Shown: positions 38,755 through 48,022 of the stretch, piece by piece
Position numbering within the stretch: position 1 is the stretch's first letter
Layout: each line of letters opens with the position of its first letter
DNA from: Dechloromonas agitata is5
GTDB taxonomy: Bacteria; Pseudomonadota; Gammaproteobacteria; Burkholderiales; Rhodocyclaceae
Direction: 5' to 3'
DNA length: 64,000 nucleotides
NCBI RefSeq assembly: GCF_000519045.1
Contig: NZ_KI912532.1
Location: 1,798,001-1,862,000, forward strand
The notes under the pieces: model-generated
What the model was told of the DNA's origin: nothing
What the model saw: only the letters and a program-made list of their open reading frames with translations
Databases searched by the model: none
Translations under genes and position numbers: made by a program

Positions 38755-40392
38755 ATGAGTTATCAGGTTCTTGCGCGAAAATGGCGGCCGCGCAATTTTT
38801 CGACGCTGGTTGGGCAGGAGCATGTCGTGCGTGCCCTGTCGCACGCCCTGGCCGAACAGCGCCTGCATCATGCCTACCTGTTCACCGGTACCCGCGGTGT
38901 CGGCAAGACAACCATTGCGCGCATCCTGGCCAAGTCGCTGAACTGCGAAACCGGTATCACCGCCACACCATGCGGCCAATGTTCCGCCTGCCAGGAAATC
39001 GATAGCGGTCGCTTCGTCGATCTGCTTGAAGTCGATGCGGCAACCAATACCCGTGTCGACGAAATGCGGCAGTTGCTCGAAAACGCCGTCTATGCCCCGA
39101 CCCGTGGCCGCTTCAAGGTCTATGTGATCGACGAAGTGCACATGCTCTCCAATTCCGCCTTCAACGCCATGTTGAAGACGCTGGAAGAGCCGCCCGAACA
39201 CGTCAAATTCATCCTGGCGACGACTGACCCGCAGAAGATTCCGGTCACCGTCCTGTCGCGCTGCCTGCAGTTCAATCTGAAGCAGATGCCGGCGGTCGCC
39301 ATCACCGGGCACCTGGCGCATATTCTCGATGCCGAGGGGGTGTCCTACGACATGCCGGCCCTCGCCCTGATTGCCCGTTCGGCGGCCGGCAGCATGCGCG
39401 ACGCCCTGTCACTGCTCGATCAGGCCATCGCCCATGGCGCGGGCAAGGTCGAAGAGGCGCAGGTGCGTGGCATGCTCGGCACGGTCGATCAGGATTTCCT
39501 GCTCGCCATTCTGGAATCGCTGCAGGCCGGTGATGCGGCTGCGCTGCTACAGGTCGCTGCCGACATGGGCGTGCGCAGCCTGTCGTTTTCCGCCGCGCTG
39601 CAGGAGCTGGGTGCTCTGTTGACCCGCCTGCAAATCATCCAGTGCGTACCGTCCGCCGTCGATGATGACGAGCCGGAGAAGGAGCGTCTGGTTGCGCTGG
39701 CGCGCACGTTTTCACCGGAATTCGTCCAGTTGGCCTATCAGATCGTCAATATCGGACGAGTTGAACTGGCCAGTGCGCCGGATGAATATTCCGGCTTCGT
39801 GATGACCTTGCTGCGCTTGCACACCTTCCGCCCGAGCAGTGTCGCCGATGTGGTGGGCACGGTTGCGCCGCGCCGTGCCGCAGCGGTCGCCGCCAGTGCG
39901 CCGGCGGTAAGGCCGGCGCCTGCTACGGTAGCGGCGCCTTCGGTGGTTTCGGCATCGCCGACCCCGTACACGGATGTTCCGCTGTCAGCGCCTGCGGCAC
40001 CGGCCGCGGGACCGGCCGGTGACTGGCACCAGATCGTCGCCGCCTTGTCGGTCAGCGGGCTGGCCAGGGAATTGGCCCAGAATTGCGAGTTGCGCGGCCT
40101 GGACGAGGGGCTGTGCCTCTTGCGTCTGTCGCCGAAGCAGGGACATCTGCAGATGAAGCCGAGTCCCGAGCGCTTGCAGCAGGCGCTGGCTGAATATCTC
40201 GGCAGACCGGTGCAGCTACGCATCGAGGTCGGTGACATCGAAGTCGATACCCCTGCCGCAACCGCCGGCCGGCAACGTCAGGAGTTGCAGGAGCGTGCGG
40301 CATCGGCGATTGCCCAGGATGGCTTCGTGCGCGACATGATCGATACGCTCGATGCGTCTGTCGTCGATTCCTCAATCAAACCCATCGCCTAA
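38755..40392 (+). CDS. dnaX: DNA polymerase III subunits gamma and tau
   Basis: A 545-residue clamp-loader ATPase. [23 protein letters not shown] is the family N-terminus. The Walker A is GTRGVGKTT, the four-cysteine zinc module runs from [16 protein letters not shown], Walker B is VIDEVHM, and the sensor 1 region follows in [10 protein letters not shown]. The alanine/proline-rich linker (about 380-430) leads to a short tau-type C-terminal domain. The ATG at 38755 is chosen because the conserved sequence starts there. I saw no A-rich slippery heptamer with which to make a separate gamma form. It begins an operon with ybaB and recR. Confidence 0.95.
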   Translation: MSYQVLARKWRPRNFSTLVGQEHVVRALSHALAEQRLHHAYLFTGTRGVGKTTIARILAKSLNCETGITATPCGQCSACQEIDSGRFVDLLEVDAATNTRVDEMRQLLENAVYAPTRGRFKVYVIDEVHMLSNSAFNAMLKTLEEPPEHVKFILATTDPQKIPVTVLSRCLQFNLKQMPAVAITGHLAHILDAEGVSYDMPALALIARSAAGSMRDALSLLDQAIAHGAGKVEEAQVRGMLGTVDQDFLLAILESLQAGDAAALLQVAADMGVRSLSFSAALQELGALLTRLQIIQCVPSAVDDDEPEKERLVALARTFSPEFVQLAYQIVNIGRVELASAPDEYSGFVMTLLRLHTFRPSSVADVVGTVAPRRAAAVAASAPAVRPAPATVAAPSVVSASPTPYTDVPLSAPAAPAAGPAGDWHQIVAALSVSGLARELAQNCELRGLDEGLCLLRLSPKQGHLQMKPSPERLQQALAEYLGRPVQLRIEVGDIEVDTPAATAGRQRQELQERAASAIAQDGFVRDMIDTLDASVVDSSIKPIA

Positions 40393-40405
40393 CGGAGAAG
40401 TGAAT

Positions 40406-40729
40406 ATGATGAAAGGTGGCTTGGCTGGCCTGATGAAGCAGGCCCAGGCAATGCAGGACAACATGAAGAAGGCCCAGGAGCAACTCGCCCAGATGGAAGT
40501 CGAGGGGCAGGCCGGAGCCGGCATGGTCAAGGTCGTGATGACCTGCGCGCACGAGGTGCGCCGTGTCAGCATTGATCCGTCGGTGATGGATGACCGGGAG
40601 ATGCTGGAAGACCTGGTTGCTGCAGCCATGAACGATGCCGTTCGACGCGGCGAGGATCTGAGCAAGGAAAAGATGTCCGGTTTCACCGCCGGGCTCAATC
40701 TGCCCCCGGGTTTCAAGCTCCCCTTCTGA
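40406..40729 (+). CDS. ybaB: YbaB/EbfC nucleoid-associated protein
   Basis: A 107-residue DNA-binding protein of normal size, with [20 protein letters not shown] and [12 protein letters not shown] as ends. It binds DNA as a dimer and is linked to recombination control. Two ATGs are adjacent (40406 and 40409); GGAGAAG lies upstream. It sits between dnaX and recR, 13 bases and four bases away. Confidence 0.93.
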   Translation: MMKGGLAGLMKQAQAMQDNMKKAQEQLAQMEVEGQAGAGMVKVVMTCAHEVRRVSIDPSVMDDREMLEDLVAAAMNDAVRRGEDLSKEKMSGFTAGLNLPPGFKLPF

Positions 40730-40733
40730 GATC

Positions 40734-41333
40734 GTGAATCCGTCGGGTCTCGAAGCCCTGATCGAGGCTTTGCGTTGCCTGCCCGGGGTTGGCCCCAAGT
40801 CGGCGCAGCGCATGGCCTACCACCTGCTGCAGCGTGACCGCGCCGGTGCCCGGCGTTTGGGTGAAAGCGTCCTGCATGCGCTGCAGGCGGTGCGCCATTG
40901 CCAGCGTTGCAATACGTTTTCCGAAAGTGATATTTGCGAGCGCTGCCTGTCGCCGCGCCGCGATCGCAGCCTCCTCTGCGTGGTCGAGACGCCTGTCGAC
41001 ATGAACATGATGGAGCAGACCCTGAGCTACCAGGGGCTCTACTATGTCCTGATGGGGCGCATTTCGCCGCTTGACGGTGTCGGGCCGCGAGAGCTGGGGC
41101 TGGAGCGCCTGATGGCACGGGTACTCGACGGCGAGGTGAAGGAAGTCATTCTGGCTACCAACTACACCAATGAAGGCGAAGCGACGGCGCATTACATCAC
41201 CGCGATGCTCAAGGCGAAGGGTATCAGCGTGACGCGTATTGCGCGTGGTGTGCCGGTCGGGGGCGAGCTCGAATATGTCGATAGCGGCACGCTGGCGCAG
41301 GCCTTGCGCGAACGCAAGTCCTGTTCAGACTAA
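40734..41333 (+). CDS. recR: Recombination mediator RecR
   Basis: A 199-residue protein with the helix-hairpin-helix [17 protein letters not shown], the C4 zinc finger [16 protein letters not shown], and the Toprim domain ([23 protein letters not shown]). With RecF and RecO it loads RecA on gapped DNA. The GTG start at 40734 follows ybaB by four bases, indicating coupled translation. Confidence 0.94.
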   Translation: MNPSGLEALIEALRCLPGVGPKSAQRMAYHLLQRDRAGARRLGESVLHALQAVRHCQRCNTFSESDICERCLSPRRDRSLLCVVETPVDMNMMEQTLSYQGLYYVLMGRISPLDGVGPRELGLERLMARVLDGEVKEVILATNYTNEGEATAHYITAMLKAKGISVTRIARGVPVGGELEYVDSGTLAQALRERKSCSD

Positions 41334-41343
41334 TCTGCGGCTA

Positions 41344-41371
41344 TTACCGACGGGGCTGCTTGTCGTATAAT
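41344..41371 (+). promoter_or_regulatory. Sigma-70 promoter of petABC
   Basis: A perfect -10 TATAAT at 41366-41371 with a weak -35 TTACCG at 41344-41349 (16-base spacing), 48 bases before the petA start. Confidence 0.6.
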
Positions 41372-41418
41372 TTAGCGTTTGTTTCTAAACCCATCCAATA
41401 CCTTTAGGGGTCAGCGTT

Positions 41419-42015
41419 ATGAGCAATCAAGGAAAAGTGGACTGCGGACGGCGGCGTCTGGTCGTTGCGACCGCAGCCGTGGGCGGGGTGGGCGCGGTCG
41501 CCGCGCTTGTGCCGTTCGTCTCCAGCTTGCTTCCTTCCGAGCGCGCCAAGGCAGCAGGTGCTCCGGTCGAAGTCGATATTAGCAAACTCGAGTCCGGTCA
41601 GATGATTACGGTCGAGTGGCGGGGTAAGCCGGTGTGGATCATCAACCGCACGAAGGACATGTTGGACACACTGCCCAAACTGGCCGATGCGGTGGCTGAT
41701 CCCAAGTCGGAAAAGAACCAGCAGCCGGATTACGCAAAGAACGATACCCGTTCGATCAAGCCGGAAATCCTGGTCGTGGTCGGTATTTGCACCCACCTCG
41801 GTTGCTCGCCGTCCTCCAAGTTCAAGAAGGGTGCCGAAGAAGGCATGGGCGCGGACTGGCTGGGCGGCTTCCTGTGCCCGTGCCATGGTTCCACCTTCGA
41901 CTTCGCTGGTCGCGTCTTCAAGGCCAAGCCGGCCCCGACCAATCTCGAAGTGCCGCCGCACTACTACATGGCCGATACCCGCATCCTGATCGGCGAAGAC
42001 AAGAAGGGAGCATAA
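41419..42015 (+). CDS. petA: Ubiquinol-cytochrome c reductase iron-sulfur (Rieske) subunit
   Basis: A 198-residue protein with an N-terminal anchor (VVATAAVGGVGAVAALVPF). The Rieske [2Fe-2S] motifs are CTHLGC (C124, H126) and CPCHGS (C153, H156), with the disulphide cysteines C129 and C155. It moves electrons from ubiquinol to cytochrome c1 in the bc1 complex. The three pet genes are spaced by 3 and 13 bases in one operon. Confidence 0.95.
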   Translation: MSNQGKVDCGRRRLVVATAAVGGVGAVAALVPFVSSLLPSERAKAAGAPVEVDISKLESGQMITVEWRGKPVWIINRTKDMLDTLPKLADAVADPKSEKNQQPDYAKNDTRSIKPEILVVVGICTHLGCSPSSKFKKGAEEGMGADWLGGFLCPCHGSTFDFAGRVFKAKPAPTNLEVPPHYYMADTRILIGEDKKGA

Positions 42016-42018
42016 GAA

Positions 42019-43320
42019 ATGGCTGCTGGCAATTTCGAGAAATACAAGTCTGACGGTTCCCTCGGCGGCAACTTGCTGGAGTGGGTGGACGCCCGCTTCC
42101 CGGCGACCGCCATGTGGCGGGGCCACCTGTCGGAATACTACGCACCGAAGAATTTCAACTTCTGGTACTTCTTTGGCTCCCTGGCCCTGCTGGTCCTGGT
42201 CATCCAGATCGTCACCGGCATCTTCCTGGTCATGCACTACAAGCCGGATGCCGCGCTGAACGCCAACGGCGTGCCGGTTGCCTTCGCCTCCGTCGAGTAC
42301 ATCATGCGCGACGTGCCGGGTGGCTGGTTGATCCGCTACATGCACTCGACCGGTGCCTCGGCCTTCTTCATCGTGGTCTACCTGCACATGTTCCGCGGCC
42401 TGATCTACGGTTCCTACCGCAAGCCGCGTGAACTCACCTGGCTGTTCGGTGTCGGCATCTTCCTGTGCCTGATGGGCGAAGCCTTCTTCGGCTACCTGCT
42501 GCCGTGGGGCCAGATGTCGTACTGGGGCGCCCAGGTTATCGTTAACCTGTTCTCCGCCATTCCGGTCATTGGCAGCGACCTGTCCCTGATCATCCGCGGT
42601 GATTTCGTCGTCGGTGACGCCACGCTGAACCGCTTCTTCTCCTTCCACGTCATCGCTTTCCCGCTGGTTCTCATCGGGCTGGTTGCGGCGCACGTGCTGG
42701 CCCTGCACGAAACCGGTTCGAACAACCCGGACGGTGTCGAAATCAAGGCCAACAAGGATGAAAACGGCATTCCGCGCGATGGCATCCCGTTCCACCCGTA
42801 CTACACGGTCAAGGATATCGTCGGCGTTGTCGTCTTCCTGATGGTCTTCTCCGCCGTGATGTTCTGGGCACCGGAAGGCGGCGGCTACTTCCTGGAAACG
42901 CCGAACTTCTACCCGGCCGACCCGCTGAAGACCCCGCCGCACATTGCACCGGTCTGGTACTTCACGCCGTTCTACTCCATCCTGCGTGCCATGGTCTGGA
43001 ACTTCTTCGGTCTCGACGCCAAGTTCTGGGGGGTAGTGGCGATGGGTGCCTCGGTCGTGATCTTCGCCTTCCTGCCCTGGCTGGATCGCAGCCCGGTCAA
43101 GTCGATCCGCTATCGCGGTCCGATCACCAAGGTGATGATCACCATTTTCGTGATTTGCTTCTTCATCCTGGGCTATCTGGGCACCCTGTCCCCGTCTCCG
43201 ATGGGCGAACTGGTTTCCCAGGTGTGTACGGTCTTCTACTTCGGCTTCTTCCTCGGCATGCCGTGGTGGTCCCGCATGGACAAGTTCAAGCCGGTCCCTG
43301 ACCGCGTGACGATGAAGTGA
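42019..43320 (+). CDS. petB: Cytochrome b of the bc1 complex
   Basis: A 433-residue membrane protein with eight or more helices. The haem-ligand helices carry MHSTGASAFFIVVYLHMFRG and FSFHVIAFPLVLIGLVAAHV (paired histidines), and the Qo-site motif appears as APEGGGYFLE, close to the usual PEWY region. It is the quinol-oxidising and quinone-reducing core of the complex. Confidence 0.94.
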   Translation: MAAGNFEKYKSDGSLGGNLLEWVDARFPATAMWRGHLSEYYAPKNFNFWYFFGSLALLVLVIQIVTGIFLVMHYKPDAALNANGVPVAFASVEYIMRDVPGGWLIRYMHSTGASAFFIVVYLHMFRGLIYGSYRKPRELTWLFGVGIFLCLMGEAFFGYLLPWGQMSYWGAQVIVNLFSAIPVIGSDLSLIIRGDFVVGDATLNRFFSFHVIAFPLVLIGLVAAHVLALHETGSNNPDGVEIKANKDENGIPRDGIPFHPYYTVKDIVGVVVFLMVFSAVMFWAPEGGGYFLETPNFYPADPLKTPPHIAPVWYFTPFYSILRAMVWNFFGLDAKFWGVVAMGASVVIFAFLPWLDRSPVKSIRYRGPITKVMITIFVICFFILGYLGTLSPSPMGELVSQVCTVFYFGFFLGMPWWSRMDKFKPVPDRVTMK

Positions 43321-43333
43321 GAGGTTGCCTAAA

Positions 43334-44053
43334 ATGAAAAAATTCCTGATCGCATTGCTCTTCGCCCCGATGCTGGCCCTGGCCAGCGGCGGCAACGTGC
43401 ACCTCGACAAGTGGCCGGGTTCGGTGAGCGACAAGGCAGCCTTGCAGAACGGCGCCAAACTGTTCGTCAATTACTGCCTGAACTGCCACGGTGCGTCCTA
43501 CATGCGCTACAAGAACCTGATGGACCTCGGCCTGACCGAGCAGCAGGTCAAGGACAACCTGATGTTCACCTCCGACAAGATCGGTGGCCTGATGGCGGTT
43601 GCCGCACGTTCCGACGAGCAGAAGCAGTGGTTCGGTGCCACCCCGCCGGACCTGACCATCATCGCCCGTGCCCGCGGCGAAGCCGGCAACGCCGGCGCTG
43701 GTGCCGACTGGCTGTACACCTATCTGCGTTCCTTCTATCGTGACGAAAACCGTCCGACCGGCTGGAACAACGTGGTGTTCGAAAACGTCGGTATGCCGCA
43801 TGTCCTGTACGGCCTGCAGGGCCAGCAAGTGCTGAACCATGAAACCCACAAGCTGGAGCTGGCTGTGCCGGGGCAACTGGCGCCGGCCGAATTCGACAAG
43901 GCGGTTTCCGATCTGGTCGGCTTCATGGTCTGGATGGGCGAGCCGCAGCAGGAGTTCCGCCGTACGCTGGGCTTTTATGTTCTGGCCTTCCTGGCTGTCC
44001 TCTTCGTGGTGTCCTACGCTTTGAAGAAGGAATACTGGAAAGACATTCACTAA
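43334..44053 (+). CDS. petC: Cytochrome c1 of the bc1 complex
   Basis: A 239-residue protein with signal peptide MKKFLIALLFAPMLALASGG, haem site CLNCHGASYMRYKNL, and a C-terminal membrane anchor (FYVLAFLAVLFVVSYALKKEY). It accepts electrons from the Rieske subunit. The ATG at 43334 begins a normal signal sequence; a TTG three codons upstream is unlikely. Confidence 0.94.
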   Translation: MKKFLIALLFAPMLALASGGNVHLDKWPGSVSDKAALQNGAKLFVNYCLNCHGASYMRYKNLMDLGLTEQQVKDNLMFTSDKIGGLMAVAARSDEQKQWFGATPPDLTIIARARGEAGNAGAGADWLYTYLRSFYRDENRPTGWNNVVFENVGMPHVLYGLQGQQVLNHETHKLELAVPGQLAPAEFDKAVSDLVGFMVWMGEPQQEFRRTLGFYVLAFLAVLFVVSYALKKEYWKDIH

Positions 44054-44072
44054 TCCGTCACGGGTTAGCTAA

Positions 44073-44111
44073 CGGCATCGCGGGTTCGGCTTCGGTCAGC
44101 CCCCGATGCCG
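44073..44111 (+). terminator. Hairpin between petC and sspA
   Basis: CGGCATCG (44073-44080) pairs with CGATGCCG (44104-44111), and a GGG/CCC pairing extends it inward past one bulged C. There is no strong T-run, so it may attenuate rather than end pet transcription. Confidence 0.4.
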
Positions 44112-44136
44112 AATCTCATTTTGAGGGTTACCACAA

Positions 44137-44733
44137 ATGATGAACCTTTACTCGGGCACTACTTGCCCCTTCAGCCATCGCTGCCGCATCGTCCTGTTCG
44201 AAAAGGGCATGGATTTCCAGGTCATCGATGTCGACATGTTCAACAAGCCGGAAGAAATGGCGGCGGTCAATCCGCACAACCGTGTACCGGTCCTCGTCGA
44301 GCGCGATCTCGTGTTGTTCGAGCCGAACATCATCAACGAGTACATCGATGAACGCTTCCCGCATCCGCAATTGATGCCGGCCGACCCGATCATGCGTGCC
44401 CGCGCCCGCCAGTTGCTGGTCGGTATGGAGCGCGAGATATTTTCGTTCATGGAAGTGATCGAGAAGAACGGCAAGACCGCCGACAAGGCACGCCAGGAAA
44501 TCAAGGCGCGCCTGACCGAGATCGTGCCCATTTTCAACAAGCAGAAGTTCATGCTGGGTGACGAATTCTCCATGCTCGACGTGGCCATCGCGCCGCTGCT
44601 GTGGCGTCTGGATCACTATGGCATCGACCTGGGCAAGGCTGCTGCGCCCCTGATGAAGTACGCCGAGCGCATCTTCAGCCGCCAGGGCTTCATCGACGCG
44701 CTGACGCCGTCGGAAAAGGCGATGCGCAAGTAA
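44137..44733 (+). CDS. sspA: Stringent starvation protein A (GST-fold)
   Basis: A 198-residue protein with a glutathione S-transferase fold: LYSGTTCPFSHRCRIVLFEK opens a thioredoxin-like domain, followed by the helical domain. SspA binds RNA polymerase and affects stationary-phase and acid-stress genes. The petABC-sspA-sspB order is common in betaproteobacteria. sspB follows two bases after its stop. Confidence 0.93.
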   Translation: MMNLYSGTTCPFSHRCRIVLFEKGMDFQVIDVDMFNKPEEMAAVNPHNRVPVLVERDLVLFEPNIINEYIDERFPHPQLMPADPIMRARARQLLVGMEREIFSFMEVIEKNGKTADKARQEIKARLTEIVPIFNKQKFMLGDEFSMLDVAIAPLLWRLDHYGIDLGKAAAPLMKYAERIFSRQGFIDALTPSEKAMRK

Positions 44734-44735
44734 GC

Positions 44736-45155
44736 ATGGAACTGCCGTCCACCAAGCCTTACCTGTTGCGTGCCCTCTGGGAGTGGTGCTGCGATAACGG
44801 CTTCACGCCGCATATTGCCGTCGAGGTCGACGAGCGCACCCGTGTACCGCGCGAGTACGTGCGCGGTGGCCAGATCGTGCTCAATCTCGGGCCGACGGCA
44901 ACCAACAAACTGCAGATGGGCAATGAGCTGATCGAGTTCCAGGCCCGTTTCAACGGCGTCGCGCGCGATTTGTCGGTGCCGGTCGGTCGTGTGACGGCGA
45001 TCTATGCCCGCGAAAACGGCGCCGGCATGGCCTTCGAAGTGGAGGGCGAGAGCAGCGTGGCCGATGTGGATGCTGCTGTCCCGGACGCGCCGGAATTGCC
45101 GTCCGACGAACCGCCACCCGAGCCGCCGCGCCCCAAGTTGCAACGCATCAAATAG
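44736..45155 (+). CDS. sspB: ClpXP specificity-enhancing factor SspB
   Basis: A 139-residue adaptor. The folded part (residues 1-105) has TKPYLLRALWEWCCDNGFTP and VRGGQIVLNLGPTAT, which bind the ssrA tag. A flexible acidic and proline-rich linker leads to the short C-terminal peptide RPKLQRIK, resembling the ClpX-binding motif. It delivers ssrA-tagged proteins to ClpXP. Confidence 0.93.
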   Translation: MELPSTKPYLLRALWEWCCDNGFTPHIAVEVDERTRVPREYVRGGQIVLNLGPTATNKLQMGNELIEFQARFNGVARDLSVPVGRVTAIYARENGAGMAFEVEGESSVADVDAAVPDAPELPSDEPPPEPPRPKLQRIK

Positions 45156-45184
45156 GGCCGGCCGCTGCGGCGGATGCACCAAAG

Positions 45185-45216
45185 AAGGGAAATTTCCAAC
45201 GGGAATTTCCCTTTTT
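45185..45216 (+). terminator. Intrinsic terminator of the pet-ssp region
   Basis: AAGGGAAATT (45185-45194) pairs with AATTTCCCTT (45204-45213), extended by wobble and C-G pairs to a three-base loop, and followed by a T-run. It insulates nasA from sspB. Confidence 0.85.
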
Positions 45217-45243
45217 CCATGCCAAGTCCCTGATTTTCCGTCG

Positions 45244-45258
45244 TGGCATGCCTGTTGC
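45244..45258 (+). promoter_or_regulatory. Sigma-54 promoter of nasA
   Basis: TGGCAT, five bases, TTGC: the -24 and -12 elements with GG and GC ten bases apart. A transcription start near 45270 gives a leader of only about 14 bases. An NtrC half-site TGCACC is at 45175-45180, but no full palindrome is seen. Confidence 0.8.
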
Positions 45259-45283
45259 TCATTAACAGGCCGAAAGGGAAATC

Positions 45284-48004
45284 ATGCAAACCGAAGTCAA
45301 ATCCACCTGTTGCTATTGCGGCGTCGGCTGCGGCGTCCTGATCCGTACCGAGGGCAGTCGTATTGTCGGGGTGCGGGGCGATCCGACGCATCCGGCCAAC
45401 CGAGGCCGTCTGTGCACCAAGGGAGCGACGCTCGATCAGACCCTTCATCCGGCCAGTCGGCTGCATTACCCGGAGCAGCGTCCGGCACGAGGCCAGGCCG
45501 GCCAGCGCATCGGCTGGGATGAGGCACTGGATCAGGCCGCCGAGCGATTCGCCGCGACGATCAGGCAATATGGTCCGGATTCGGTGGCTTTCTATGTTTC
45601 TGGCCAGTTGTTGACAGAGGATTACTACGTCTTTAACAAACTGGCCAAGGGGCTGATCGGCACTAACAACATCGACACCAATTCACGGCTCTGCATGTCC
45701 TCGGCCGTCGCCGGCTACAAGCTCACCCTTGGGGTGGATGCACCGCCTTGCAGCTACGCGGATATCGGGCAAGCCAGAATGATTTTGATGGCCGGGGCAA
45801 ACCCTGCCGTAGCGCACCCCATCGTCTTTCGCGCCATCGAGGACGCGAAGGCCGCCAATCCCGCGCTGAAGATCGTTGTGGTCGACCCGCGGCGCAGCGA
45901 GAGTGCGGAGATTGCCGACCTGCACCTGCCGATCCGGCCGGGTAGCGATATCGCCTTGTTCAACGGCATGCTGCACGTGCTGATCCGCGACGGCCTGGTC
46001 GACCGCGCCTATATCGCCCGCCACACCGCGGGATTCGACGAACTCACGGGGATCGTGGCAGGCTACACGCCGCAGGCCGTTGCCGAGCTATGTGGCGTGC
46101 CGGCCACGGACATCGAGCAGGCAGCCCGCTGGTTCGGGCAGGGGGGGGCAGCCTTGTCATTGTATTGCCAGGGGCTCAACCAATCGGCACACGGTACCCA
46201 CAATAACGCGGCGCTGATTCACCTGCATCTGGCGACGGGTCAGATCGGCCGGCCGGGAGCCGGCCCCTTCTCGCTGACCGGCCAGCCGAATGCGATGGGA
46301 GGGCGCGAGGTCGGCGGCTTGTCCAACCTGCTGTCGGCCCACCGTGATCTGGCCAATCCGGCGCATCGGGCCGAAGTGGCTGCCCTGTGGGGCATCCCCG
46401 CCGTGCCGGAGAAACCGGGCAAGTCGGCCATCGACCTGTTCAAGGCGCTGAAGCGTGGCGAGGTCAAGGCGGTGTGGATCGCCTGCACCAACCCGGCGCA
46501 GTCGTTGCCCCATCAGGCGGCGGTGCGCGAAGCCTTGCAGACGGCGGAGTACGTGGTGTTGCAGGAAGCCTACGGCAACACCGATACGGCAGCCTATGCC
46601 GACCTGCTGCTACCGGCCAGCGCGTGGGGCGAGAAGCATGGCACGGTGACCAATTCCGAGCGGCGCATCACGCATGTGAACGGCGCGGTACCGCCGCCGG
46701 GCGAAGCGCGCCATGATTGGGCTATCGTCGTCGATTTCGCACGTCGTCTGGGACGCCGCCTCGGTGTCGATGGCGAACGCCTGTTTCCGTACGTCGACGC
46801 CGAGTCGATTTTCAACGAACACCGCGAGAGCACGCGCGGTCGCGATCTGGACATTACCGGCTTGAGCTATGCCCTGCTCGATGCCGCCGGCCCGCAGCAG
46901 TGGCCGTATCCGGAAGGGGCGAGCGGCGGCCAGGTGCGCCTCTATGGTGACGGCGTTTTCCCGACGGCTGACGGCAAGGCGCGTTTCGTTCCGGTACAGC
47001 ACCTGAAGACGGCCGACCTGCCGGATGCCGCCCATCCGGTCAGCCTGCTCTCCGGCCGTATGCGCGACCACTGGCATGGCATGAGCCGGACCGGAACGGT
47101 GCCGCGCCTGTTCAATCTGGAAGACGAGCCGGTGCTCGCCATGCATCCTTGCGACATGCGTCACCGTGGCCTGAGCAGCGGCGATCTGGCCCAGGTCAGC
47201 AACGGGCGCGGTTTTACCGTCGTGCGTGTCGAGGAAAGGACGGGGCTGAAGAAGGGCAGGGCCTGGATGCCGATGCACTGGGGTAGCCAGTTCATGAATA
47301 CGCCGGGCGTCAATGCCGTGGCCTGTGAAGCGACCGATCCCTACTCGAAACAGCCGGAACTGAAGCATGCGGCCGTGCAGATCGCCAAGGCCGATCTGCC
47401 CTATCCGATTGCCGTCGTGCGCCGTTGCGCCAGCCAGGCCGAGGCACTGGCGCTGCTGCAGTCCGTGCGACCGTTGTTGGGGCGTTATCCGTATGCGGCG
47501 CTCAGCCTCTACGGCCACCGGACGCCGCTCGTGGTGTTGCGGGCGGCGACAGCCGAGCCGATCGACGACGGGGCGATCGCCGGGCTGGATCAACTGTTCG
47601 GCATTGACCAGGCGGACGATGCGATGCTGTATGTCGATGTCTCGAAGCGCATCGCCAAGAAGGCGGTGGCGCGTGATGGGTGCCTGCAGGCTGTCCGCCT
47701 GTGTGGCGAGACGCTGGCCCAAAGCTGGCTGAAACAGGCGATGGCCGAAGACGAACTCGATGCCGGTTTACTGAGCATGGCCCTGGCGCCGACCCGCCGG
47801 GCACCGGTCCGCGTGGCGCCCCGCCATATCGTTTGCAAGTGCGCCGATGCCAGTGATGTGCAGATTCGCCAGGAACTGACTGCCGGCGCCGATTTTTCGA
47901 TGCTGCAGGAAAAGCTGCGTTGTGGCACATTCTGCGGTTCCTGCGTGCCGGACATCCGCCGCATGGTGGCCGAACATCCCCCTGCCGAGGCGGTTGCTGC
48001 CTGA
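45284..48004 (+). CDS. nasA: Assimilatory nitrate reductase, catalytic subunit with C-terminal BFD-like domain
   Basis: A 906-residue cytoplasmic molybdopterin oxidoreductase reducing nitrate to nitrite. The N-terminal [4Fe-4S] motif has C9, C12, C16 and C44. The Mo-bis-MGD core includes TNNIDTNSRLCMSSAVAGYK, whose cysteine (CMSS) is the likely Mo ligand, and GREVGGLSNLL. A C-terminal BFD-like [2Fe-2S] domain carries CKC (851-853) and CGTFCGSC (880-887). No signal peptide is present, as expected for an assimilatory enzyme. There is no separate NasB-type flavoprotein in the window, so the electron donor is probably ferredoxin or an unlinked reductase. It has its own sigma-54 promoter. Confidence 0.95.
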   Translation: MQTEVKSTCCYCGVGCGVLIRTEGSRIVGVRGDPTHPANRGRLCTKGATLDQTLHPASRLHYPEQRPARGQAGQRIGWDEALDQAAERFAATIRQYGPDSVAFYVSGQLLTEDYYVFNKLAKGLIGTNNIDTNSRLCMSSAVAGYKLTLGVDAPPCSYADIGQARMILMAGANPAVAHPIVFRAIEDAKAANPALKIVVVDPRRSESAEIADLHLPIRPGSDIALFNGMLHVLIRDGLVDRAYIARHTAGFDELTGIVAGYTPQAVAELCGVPATDIEQAARWFGQGGAALSLYCQGLNQSAHGTHNNAALIHLHLATGQIGRPGAGPFSLTGQPNAMGGREVGGLSNLLSAHRDLANPAHRAEVAALWGIPAVPEKPGKSAIDLFKALKRGEVKAVWIACTNPAQSLPHQAAVREALQTAEYVVLQEAYGNTDTAAYADLLLPASAWGEKHGTVTNSERRITHVNGAVPPPGEARHDWAIVVDFARRLGRRLGVDGERLFPYVDAESIFNEHRESTRGRDLDITGLSYALLDAAGPQQWPYPEGASGGQVRLYGDGVFPTADGKARFVPVQHLKTADLPDAAHPVSLLSGRMRDHWHGMSRTGTVPRLFNLEDEPVLAMHPCDMRHRGLSSGDLAQVSNGRGFTVVRVEERTGLKKGRAWMPMHWGSQFMNTPGVNAVACEATDPYSKQPELKHAAVQIAKADLPYPIAVVRRCASQAEALALLQSVRPLLGRYPYAALSLYGHRTPLVVLRAATAEPIDDGAIAGLDQLFGIDQADDAMLYVDVSKRIAKKAVARDGCLQAVRLCGETLAQSWLKQAMAEDELDAGLLSMALAPTRRAPVRVAPRHIVCKCADASDVQIRQELTAGADFSMLQEKLRCGTFCGSCVPDIRRMVAEHPPAEAVAA

Positions 48005-48022
48005 CAAGACAAAGGAGACAAG

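Noticed and set aside
38755..40392. Programmed frameshift in dnaX
   Set aside because: I saw no A-rich slippery heptamer between the ATPase region and the C-terminal domain.
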